A stretch of DNA of 38,638 nucleotides from Rhizophagus sp. LPA8_4_AMF (lineage: Eukaryota > Glomeromycota > Glomeromycetes > Glomerales > Glomeraceae): contig JADRCO010000300.1 of assembly GCA_021464525.1 (NCBI GenBank), forward strand, positions 1-38,638, in the 5' to 3' direction. The position numbers were made by a program, and so were the translations under genes. The notes under the pieces are model-generated. The model saw only the letters and a program-made list of their open reading frames with translations, was not told the origin of the DNA and searched no databases. Positions 30,636 to 38,638 of the stretch are shown here, piece after piece; position 1 is the first letter of the stretch, and every line of letters starts with the position of its first letter.

Positions 30636-32030
30636 TTAATGTAGTTGAATTCGAAATTGACCAGGACGAAATAAAGAAACAACAGGATAAAGTTTTGCTG
30701 GTAAGTTTTTCCATGCAGAAACTGGCGGATATCTTCTTCCATTAATAGAAAATGCACAAGTCCTTTCATTCATATTTAAGTGTACAGTAATTATATCACC
30801 CTCACCAAAGGGTTGACAATAACCAATTGTTTCTATAAAATTATTATAACAACTACCATTTGATCCTAAAACCCATGCATTTGCCTGAACCCCCGCCCAT
30901 TTCTCATAATCGACATTAACAGCTTCACAAATTCCTATCCATGAGTTGGCACAATATTTTTCAATAATAATGTTCCATTCGTATATACCAGTATCACTAA
31001 AACCGAATTTAGACCTCACAGTTTGACATCCGTATACACAGTTAGAGGCGCAAACAACGCAACCATTATCTTTGATAACAAGGTTCGACCCACATGCCGT
31101 CTCATCCCAAACAAGGTTAGCTTTATTACAACCTCTAAATTTAATTAATTTATTGTAATTTGATTTTGCGTGGTATCTAAATGCATCATATAATACTTGC
31201 ATAGGAATAATGTTTAAAGGTTCAATAATATTAGCCAAAATATTTCCATGAATAAGTTTAAAATCAATATACTTAATTAAAGGATTTAATTCTTCAATAA
31301 TTTGTTGTCTATAAATATTAAAATCATCAATTTCCATGTAATTACGTGTTGAAACATCTTCCTTGTATACATCTGGTAAAACCGTTTCAATAATTTCTAC
31401 CGCATTATCAGATACTTTTTTTGCTGCCATAATTACACTATATCTAAATACATCGTATTCTGATGTCATAAATAATATTTCATTTTCGTACGTAAATGAT
31501 AAAACATGTCGAAGTGCTGAGAAAGATAATCTACCAATTTCAATAGAATTTAAAGGAATCAATGCCACAGATTCTGTCAATAAGCTAAGTAATTCATTAT
31601 CTACTAAAGTAGGTAATTTTACAACGGATTTTGATAATAATTCAGGGGAAAAATTCTTTTTTTCTAAAATAATTTTAATAAAATCTAAAAGAAGATTTTG
31701 AAGTTCAGTTAATTGAAAAAAATCTGCTGCTAAATAAGCTTCAATAATATTATCTTTACTAAAAGATTCTTCATCAATTGATCCAGTATATAAATATTCT
31801 AAAATTAATTTAATTTCATTAGAATCAATTTGTGGAAAAGTAATTTGACTTTCATAACTTTCTTTCATTCCATTATAAAGTAATTTATCTAATACTTCAC
31901 ATCTTGCGGCTAAGATTGATCTAATTCCATAAATTTTTTTCCCATCTTGACATAAAATTTCAATATCACTATATTTTGGATTATTAATTAATATTTTTAA
32001 ATCTTTTTCTAACGAATTTCCTCTAGTCAT
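30636..32030 (-). CDS. BTB-BACK-SPRY protein
   Basis: A single exon, 464 residues, uninterrupted. BTB at about 18-125 (YSDIEILCQDGKKIYGIRSI, AARCEVLDKLLYNGMKES, LILEYLYTGSID). A BACK-like helical region runs to about 290 (AADFFQLTELQNLLLDF). SPRY covers about 310-463 (KFGFSDTGIYEWNIIIE, NSWIGICEAVNVDYEKW, GEGDIITVHLNMNERTCAFS, YPVVSLFRPGQFRIQL). The layout resembles CUL3 substrate adaptors in which the C-terminal domain recruits the target; here a SPRY domain would do so. Substrate unknown. The lack of introns contrasts with the BTB-TLDc genes. A decayed tandem copy follows at 33270-34931 in the same orientation, so the gene duplicated locally. A 112-codon reading on the opposite strand (31363-31701) is a shadow. 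Confidence 0.93.
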   Translation of the reverse strand: MTRGNSLEKDLKILINNPKYSDIEILCQDGKKIYGIRSILAARCEVLDKLLYNGMKESYESQITFPQIDSNEIKLILEYLYTGSIDEESFSKDNIIEAYLAADFFQLTELQNLLLDFIKIILEKKNFSPELLSKSVVKLPTLVDNELLSLLTESVALIPLNSIEIGRLSFSALRHVLSFTYENEILFMTSEYDVFRYSVIMAAKKVSDNAVEIIETVLPDVYKEDVSTRNYMEIDDFNIYRQQIIEELNPLIKYIDFKLIHGNILANIIEPLNIIPMQVLYDAFRYHAKSNYNKLIKFRGCNKANLVWDETACGSNLVIKDNGCVVCASNCVYGCQTVRSKFGFSDTGIYEWNIIIEKYCANSWIGICEAVNVDYEKWAGVQANAWVLGSNGSCYNNFIETIGYCQPFGEGDIITVHLNMNERTCAFSINGRRYPPVSAWKNLPAKLYPVVSLFRPGQFRIQLH

Positions 32031-32477
32031 TTTTTTTCACCGTAATTTTTTTTTTGAAAGTAAATGGAGTAAGTGAGTACAAAAATTAATATATGTGTAA
32101 TTTTGCATGTACATTATTCCATAAATGGTAAATAAAGGTCGTTACATTTTTCTTGACCTACTCCTAAATTTAGTTGGTTCAATTGTGTAACATTAACTTG
32201 GCGGTAAATAAACGGCGCTTGAAAACTTATTTTAGAATGATTGCTATAAATATTAATCTATGACACAATTACGGTGATTCTAGTTCGAAATTTTAAAATT
32301 CTTTTAAACGTTCGCTTTTATTAATAAATTGTGTTAATGAAATTAATAAACAATTGTTATACGAAGGGAAAAAATGAAGGATATATAAAATGTAAAATCA
32401 TTTTTAAAAAATGGGATAAAAAGGAAAGAAAATGTTGGGAGTTGATGCGAACGTAAGGTCGATGTCCAGATTCAAGA

Positions 32478-32596
32478 ATCCGCGGATCATATGACTAATT
32501 AATGTTTGTCATGATGTCATAATTCCGGTCAAATTTTATAATTTTAGCCGGAATTAAGGAATTTATAATTCATGTGAATCATATGATGCTACGGAT
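32478..32596. repeat. 119-bp nested inverted repeat
   Basis: The outer arms are ATCCGCGGATCATATGA and its near complement ending in GCTACGGAT (one-base length difference). An inner perfect pair is AATTCCGG (32521-32528) and CCGGAATT (32548-32555). It could fold into a long hairpin. No target duplication was identified. Confidence 0.6.
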
Positions 32597-32612
32597 CTAC
32601 TTCCCAAAAAAT

Positions 32613-32905
32613 CGAATCCCAATGACACAATCCTAAAATTTACTTTGTAAATAAGATACCGCATTAGGATAAGATAAACCTAAATGAATTACAATTATTA
32701 CTTAGTACATTTTAATAACAACCCTTAAGTAGTGTAATTATTTTGTTCTTACAATACCGCAGTTGCTAAAAATAAAGCGATTAAATAATATTATAAATGA
32801 TAATTACAAAGATTGATTGTGTGCAGATAATCTATTAACAAAAATTGTTGTGATTCTGTTTTCTGATTACTAATTATGGATGTCGGGATTGTGTCTCATT
32901 GGAAT
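32613..32905. mobile_element. MITE-like element, about 290 bp, inverted termini
   Basis: The left end CCAATGACACAATCC and the right end, read on the minus strand as CCAATGAGACACAATCC, are inverted with a two-base gap. The right end continues CCGACATCCATAAT, which is close to the terminus of the 17595-17983 element. Interior AT-rich, non-coding. The borders are approximate. Confidence 0.5.
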
Positions 32906-33269
32906 TTTCATTTTCAGGGTCTCAATTACTAAATTTTTTACGAATACTTTTATACTTATATTACTGAACATATAAATAGAAGTATTAAGTAAAAATATTA
33001 TTTTTATTTTTTTTATTTGTAATTTTTTTTTTTTTTGTTAAATATTTGTAAAACATTAAAATATTTTATGAAACGTAACATTTATAAAATTTATCGAAAT
33101 TTTTTTCTAAAATTGTATGTACAATTAAAAAATAGTCAAATATTTTTATTATACCTTACGATTTTTGAATCTCTTAAATATTTTTCGTAATAAAATATGT
33201 TGAGTTTTACTAAATTCCAACCAATTCATTTAGATACATATCTAATGTTGCGTAAGTGTATTAAATATC

Positions 33270-34931
33270 CTCAATGTGGTTGGATGACTTTGATCCAAAA
33301 TCGACCAGGAATCCAGGATAACTTATAGAAATAGCCGGATAAAGCTTTGTTGGTAAGTTTTTCCACGTCGAAACTGGTGTATACTATACATGTAGCCGAA
33401 ATATTTCGGCTATTTCAGCCACGTGACAATCCTTCAAAGAAAAGTCACCTGATTTCATAGATCTGAATGACATAAGGCTTCGAATAGGTTGATCCAGGTC
33501 TGAAGAACCTATGCTAAGGCTTTTGAGGAGTTTCGACCACTTGTAGAATTTCGGTAGACTCTAAAATTTTCGACAACCGGTATTTAATATATGGTCGAAA
33601 CTTTAAATTCCTGAAATGCGGCCGAAATTGAAAAAATATTTCGGCAACATGTATAGTGGATACCTTTTCCGTTGACGGAACATGTACGAACTTGTTCTTT
33701 CGTTCATATCTAGATGTACGGTAAACAATAACCGATCGCCCGATCGCTCCAATAAAATTATTATAACAACTGAACTGCAGTATCATCAGATCCTAAGACT
33801 CATGTATTTACTTGGAACCATTTCTCATAATCGAATTTATCAGACTCACAAATTCTTATTCATGAATTAACACAGTAAAACTTTAATAATTATATCCCAT
33901 TCATATGTACCATGATTACTAAAGCCAATTTTAGTTCTCGCATTCTGTTTGTTTCCGATATTCATGGCCTTAACAACACGTCCATTATCTTCAATAGCAA
34001 GTTTTGATCCACATAATGACTCATGCTAAATTAGATCATCATTACTGTATTTCCAGAAATGTTTCCCCGAAATTTTAAATTATTAATGGACTTCGCATGA
34101 TACGTATATGCATCAAATAATATTGACATTGGAATAATATTTAAAAGTTCAATAATATATATTTTCAATTCTTTAACGATTTGTTAATGAAAAATATTAA
34201 AATTATCAATTTCCATATTTTTTTTGTATAGAATCATCTTCCTTAATTATATCTGGTAAAGTGGTAAACCCATTTCGATAACCAACTGCATTATCAGATA
34301 CTCTTTTTGCTGCCATTATTACGCTATATCGAAATACTTCGTATTCTGTTGTCGTAAATGGCATTTTATTTCATACGTAAGGCCGGTGTTGAGTAATACC
34401 GGAGGGTCAAAATGATAAAAGATGTTGAAGAGCTAAGAAAGACAATCTATCAACTTCAATAGAATTTAAAGGAATTAACGCTACAGATTCTAACAATAAG
34501 TTAAATAATTCGTTATCGACTAAATTAGGTAACTTTACAACAAACTTTGATAATAATTCAGGAGAGAAATTATTTTTTCTATTATTTTCTAAATATTTTT
34601 AAAATTTTATAAAAATTTTTCGAAGTTTTGTCAATTGAAATTAACCTATTGTTAAATAAATATCAATGATATCATCATTATTTAATAATTCTTTATCAAT
34701 TGATCCAGTTTTTAATTTCATTAGAATTAATATGTGGAAAATATACAGTATTTTGTCTTTCATAACTTTTTTTCATTCCATTATAAAGTAATTTATCGAA
34801 TACTTCAGTTCTTGAAGTCAATATTGCTCTAATTCCATAAATCCATCTTGACATAAAATTTCAATATCACTATATTTCGGGTTATTAATTATTAATCTTA
34901 AATCTTTTTCCAATGAAATTCCTATAATCAT
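33270..34931 (-). pseudogene. Decayed BTB-BACK-SPRY copy carrying a MITE
   Basis: Homology to the intact gene at 30636-32030 runs along the whole length, from a surviving start codon (34929-34931, then ISLEKDLRLIINNPKYSD) to the SPRY end near 33290. Many indels and stops break all frames. Deletions remove parts of the BTB fold near 34840 and a small GC-rich insertion lies at about 34385-34420. The SPRY end is interrupted by a 271-bp hAT-like element (33385-33655). Clearly non-functional. Confidence 0.88.
33377..33663. mobile_element. hAT-like MITE inside the BTB-SPRY pseudogene
   Basis: The element is 33385-33655 (271 bp). Its termini start TATACATGTWGCCGAAATA on both strands, with one mismatch over about 22 bases, and weaker complementarity continues inward. 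The flanks GTGTATAC (33377-33384) and GTGGATAC (33656-33663) form an 8-bp target duplication with one mismatch, as expected for hAT. The pseudogene sequence resumes on both sides. The imperfect duplication suggests an older insertion than the kinase-intron element. No ORF is relevant. Confidence 0.8.
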
Positions 34932-36061
34932 TTTTTTATTTATTTGTATAAAATAATTTTATTATTGTACGAATGTGCTTAATGATTGAATATTTGCACA
35001 AGTATATATACGCAGTGAATAGGACTAAATCCCTATTCAAATCACGTGATTTGAAGCGGCAGATTCTAAAATTTAATGATTGTTTATACAAGTTAAAGAT
35101 ATTTTATTAATTTTTTTAAAAAAATGAGCAGCACAGACTAATTGATCAAAAATATCGGATTTTTTTTACTGGAACTGATAGTTCCGAACTTCCGATAAAG
35201 CGATAAACTGTGCATATCTAATAGATAAGTATAAAATGTTGAGTAAATTAAAATAGATATATTAAATGCCACACCAAACGTAATTTCTATTTATAAACTA
35301 CACCATTATTTCCCGTTGAGTTAATCAGACTGTTTGTTACCTTTAACGGATTTTCCGTAAAATATGTCTTAAAATTTAAAAATAACGCAATATGTAAATA
35401 AAAATTTCTCATGATCCACGTCGAATTCCTAAACTATTACCATATCTATGAGAGTTATTAAGGACAGACTTCAGTATTCATTTATTACTCATTTAAATTT
35501 GAATACTTTCTTTAGTAATGTTATCCTACAGTACCTCTAATAATAGAAAATTATCTGTTGTTATTTATTAACATATTGCAGCAAGTACAAAAATGATCTG
35601 CAAACTTTATTCTTGTACATGTTGGCAAGTTATTACGCAAATATGTTTAAAGATTGCGAAAGAATTTTTCAATGAGCGTATCGTACGACAAAGATCAATT
35701 TGAAGAGAATTTTTTCATTTTTCCAATTTTGTGATAAGGTAAACAATAAGCCAATCAAAAACGAGAATTTATGACAATGTGATTAAAGTTTAACTAGTGC
35801 ATATTTTGCATGTGACAAGTCAGCAGTTTTTAAAAATGCAAATTATTTTTAAAAATAGTGAATTCAGTAAGTTATAAATAAATTGTATATAATTAATATT
35901 TAATAGTGAAATTTCCTTCCTAATTAGAAGATGAATATACTTTATAAAGAACCATTACCCTTAGCAATTCATAATAAAATTTTATTGCCACCTAAATTTA
36001 AAATTTATTATATAAGTGTCGGGTTAAACGCGTATCTGTATCTTGCAATTATAAATTTTTT
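34932..36061. other. Intergenic region
   Basis: It contains the former promoter side of the BTB-SPRY pseudogene, with a perfect 16-bp palindrome CAAATCACGTGATTTG at 35038-35053, about 110 bases upstream of the pseudogene start. Otherwise it is AT-rich sequence without a convincing ORF. The right end is the 3' flank of the zinc-ribbon kinase. Confidence 0.5.
35038..35053. promoter_or_regulatory. Palindromic E-box-like site
   Basis: CAAATCACGTGATTTG is a perfect 16-bp palindrome centred on CACGTG, the core bound by bHLH factors. Its position upstream of the former BTB-SPRY copy suits a promoter element. Functional status is inferred only from the motif. Confidence 0.45.
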
Positions 36062-37287
36062 TTACGAAAATCTTACATACCATGATCGGCTCGTATAAAC
36101 AGCTTTTCTGTGGTAAATAGATGGCTCAGTTATGTTCCATTCCATATCTTCAAATTCTTCACCATACTCAATCCAATGATCGAATTTCTCATATAATGTG
36201 TAAGCATTTGGCCTACTTCTGACATCAGAATTCCAACAATTACGCATTAAATTTACAAAACAACCTGGAATTCCATCTTCTTGATAAACTTTTGGTCTAA
36301 GTCCGTTAGAAATTTGTTTGGCTAATTTAGTATCATGGGCTCGATAATAGAAAGGAGCTTTGTTAGTTGAAATATGATACATAATCATTCCAAAACTATA
36401 AATGTCAGCTTTTTTGCTATATGGAAATCCTTCAAAGATTTCCGGAGCAATAAAAGGTATTACGCCATTAAAACAATTATTTGTTATCTCGTTTTCTTCA
36501 AATCTACAGAATCCAAGATCACCAAGAAATGCGATATCCGAGTCATAGTTATAATCAATCATTACATTACCACTATGCAAATCTCCATGAATTAGGTTTT
36601 GGCAATGAAGTGTATGGAGCCCATAGGAAATGTCTCGAAGAATGTATAATTTTTCCATCCAATAAATTTCTTGCCAATTATAAGTTAGATGATTAATCAA
36701 AGAAGTATGTGTATAGTATTCCATAACAATACCGTAATGCTCATTATCATAATCATATGTAGCACCATAATAATGGACAATATTTGATGGAAATTCGTTC
36801 TCTTCGGAAAATTTTCTTACCACCCTGTAAATATTCGTAAACTTAAAATAAAATACAATATTAGGAAAATTTTTTGATAATAATTTAATCATAATATCTT
36901 CAAATGATACTTTACCTCTTTTAAAAAATCTTTATTATTATGAAAAAATTTTACTGCGACAGCATAATTAAAATGACTTCTATTCCAAGCTCTACCAACA
37001 TCACTTGCATCCATAGGTAAACCGTCAAGCCATTTAGCTTTATAAACTGTTCCAAATCCTCCTTCATCCAATGTTTCTAAAATTCTTAACTGAGAAAATT
37101 CTATCCATTCAAGAAAATCCCTATCATTTTTCGCATTGTTTTGTGATGCAATAATCATATCGTTTACATTTTTATATCCACTGTCAAAATTATTATGACG
37201 TTCATATATAGTACATTTTGTACATGGAATCGTTTTGGTTTTAAAATTGCATACTTCACAAGTGTAAGAATATCTGAGTCGTCCCAT
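36062..37287 (-). CDS. Protein kinase with N-terminal zinc ribbon, two exons
   Basis: Exons 36916-37287 and 36062-36841 give 383 residues. The acceptor is the AAG at 36842-36844, just before FTNIYRVVRKF; the later ACAG at about 36823 would break the frame. Residues 10-25 hold a C-x2-C-x8-C-x2-C zinc ribbon (CEVCNFKTKTIPCTKC). The kinase domain covers about 65-345: glycine loop DEGGFGTVYKAKW (G76, G77, G79), lysine K113 in AVAVKFF, HGDLHSGNV from H209, DLG in place of DFG (D232), FIAPEIFEG, KADIYSFGMIMYHIS, CWNSDVRSRPNAY. The catalytic Asp and Mg-binding Asp are kept, so it is probably active, but HRD is HGD. A 30-residue tail follows. This zinc-ribbon plus kinase design recurs in glomeromycete kinomes as I remember them; partner unknown. 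Confidence 0.9.
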
Positions 37288-38638
37288 AATATATAATTGA
37301 AAAGAGTGAAAGTTAAATGACCGGTAAGAATGTTAAATCTACCATATTTATATAAAATTTTAATATTATAAGTTCTCATTATTGTTTCCATATTTGGTAA
37401 GTAATATGATAAAATGATCTAATCTTACATATGATCCATTCGGAATACAGATTATAATTCCCGATGTAAAAACTTGTTTTCAACTGTTAGTCTTAAACCT
37501 TTAACTCAAATAAGTAATTAGTATTACTAAAAATATCAACTTATTTAAAAAAGATTCAGCCACAGCTTTAACTTTAAAAAAGATGGGCGTCAAGTTGCAG
37601 ACTTTTTACAAAGATTTTATTGTAATTTGCATTATGCCATTTTAATCAAATAAATCAAATCAAATTTCATGAGAATATTTACTATGAAATATATAACACT
37701 TTTTTTTAACATTATTAATACATGATGTTTACGATGAATTTTTTAGCGCATTGAATTTTATTATGTTTATTATTATATTTTTTAAAAAAATCAATCACGG
37801 ACCAAATCACATCACGTGAAGACATTTGATTGGATGATGATTTTGAGCGAAGAAATTTTATTTCAACAATATTATAAAGAGGATAAAGAAGTTTAATAAT
37901 TATTTTAATGGGTTTCGTGCTCATTAATTTGATAATATGTAATACGTATATATATATTTTATTTACATTTTTTTTTATGGTTAATAAAAAAAGACGATTA
38001 ACGTTAATCAGTTAAGCCGTTAAGGTATAAAGTCGGTTAATTGGTTAACCGAATAATCAAATAAGTTGTTTGAATTTATACTTAGACTACACGGGCTGCT
38101 GATGATATTCTAGACTACACTTAGAAAGATCATCTGACTGCACTCACTCCCCAGTATCACCAACAAATTTTCTTCCCTCACGTGACCTGAAAATATTCAT
38201 CACCGGCATCACACTCCACCGCGTTTTCACTGTTTATATTTATCTGAGGGACTTGTTTTTTTTTTGCCTCCCAAAAAAATATTTTTCACATCCCATTAAA
38301 TGTCACCGGTCACGTGGGGGAAGAATTTTAATTATAAACTTGTTGGTGTTACTACGGTAAATCACTCCCATCATAAGATTCCGGGTAGAGCAATTATTTT
38401 GTATAACAATATAAAATTATCTTCTAATCAATCACTGAGCCTGCAAGTAAAATTTAAACTGGATTTTTTTTTGGTAATAAAAGACAATTGCAATTGTACA
38501 GGTAATGTCGTTTGTTCGTAATACTTTGTAATACATAATAATTATATACAGTATCCTAATTACGCAATGGCTGATTCTTTTGTGATAGATTTTTCTTGTA
38601 ATAACAAAGCGTCGAATCATCCCTTGATTATTTTCTAT
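37288..38638. other. Right-end intergenic region
   Basis: Upstream side of the zinc-ribbon kinase and beyond. TCACGTGA-like words occur at about 37802 and 38178, and a GTCACGTGG near 38309. TAGACTACAC is repeated at about 38082 and 38112. A 69-codon minus reading (37715-37924) and a 73-codon plus reading (38300-38521) show no recognisable domain; I do not call them genes. Confidence 0.45.

Larger units (their letters stand above)
32031..33269. other. Intergenic region between BTB-SPRY gene and its pseudogene
   Basis: The first few hundred bases hold the promoter of the BTB-SPRY gene; no confident TATA assignment. Two inverted-repeat elements lie here (32478-32596 and about 32613-32905). The rest, 32906-33269, is AT-rich with long T runs near 33005-33040 and no ORF. 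Confidence 0.5.

Noticed and set aside
31363-31701. 112-codon plus-strand reading
   Set aside because: It is the antisense shadow of the BTB-SPRY coding region and has no domain.
36374-36696. Two plus-strand readings of about 70 codons
   Set aside because: Both are antisense to the zinc-ribbon kinase catalytic region.
36823-36832. Acceptor ACAG before GGTGGTAAG in the zinc-ribbon kinase
   Set aside because: It would put exon 2 out of phase with exon 1; the upstream AAG acceptor keeps the frame.
37715-37924. 69-codon minus-strand ORF as a gene
   Set aside because: Lys/Ile/Asn-rich composition expected by chance at this AT content and no domain or splice context.
1-38638. tRNA, rRNA or CRISPR features
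   Set aside because: I found no cloverleaf with a GGTTCGA-type box, no rRNA-like segment and no regularly spaced repeats.

Overview
The window looks like nuclear DNA of an arbuscular mycorrhizal fungus (Glomeromycotina), most likely Rhizophagus. It is very AT-rich, full of A/T homopolymers, and its genes have short GT-AG introns. The genes belong to families known to be hugely expanded in that lineage: Kelch propellers, BTB-BACK-TLDc and BTB-SPRY proteins, and protein kinases with HGDL catalytic loops. This assignment rests on family recognition from memory, not on a database search.

Layout. (1) 0.2-6 kb: a head-to-tail pair of minus-strand Kelch membrane-protein genes, about 3.8 kb apart, with matching 4-exon structure. 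The left copy has a 1-nt homopolymer frameshift; the right copy has a shortened cytoplasmic tail. (2) 8.5-9.3 kb: a broken plus-strand coiled-coil/zinc-finger gene of unusual base composition, followed by a kinase fragment. (3) 10.25-11.6 kb: a five-exon kinase gene with a 100-bp hAT-like MITE beside the donor site of intron 1. (4) 11.8-13.0 kb: a degenerate 327-bp tandem repeat and remnants of unidentified coding sequence. (5) 13.3-14.9 kb: a third, diverged but intact Kelch gene with the same exon plan. (6) 14.9-18.4 kb: mostly non-coding, holding a 107-bp GC-rich foldback and a 389-bp inverted-repeat element. (7) 18.4-24.7 kb: a tandem array of three BTB-BACK-TLDc units, two intact and one decayed and interrupted. 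(8) 25.7-26.6 kb: an intact orphan gene with a basic/acidic C-terminal tail. (9) 26.8-29.3 kb: two decayed coding regions of unknown family on opposite strands. (10) 30.6-35 kb: an intact single-exon BTB-SPRY gene and a decayed tandem copy carrying a 271-bp hAT-like MITE. (11) 36.1-37.3 kb: a two-exon kinase with an N-terminal zinc ribbon. The rest is AT-rich intergenic sequence.

The genes do not form a pathway in the bacterial sense. Most are members of birth-and-death families: recent tandem duplication, promoters copied with the genes, and graded decay of the extra copies. BTB-BACK proteins are classically CUL3 ubiquitin-ligase adaptors and Kelch propellers are protein-binding folds. Here the two modules are on separate polypeptides, and the Kelch propellers are predicted to be extracytoplasmic and membrane anchored. 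I see no single new multi-gene system that I can defend. The best second looks are the MITE at a splice donor, the conserved Kelch single-pass receptor-like architecture, the three-stage BTB-TLDc array, and the zinc-finger gene with a candidate 33-nt intron.
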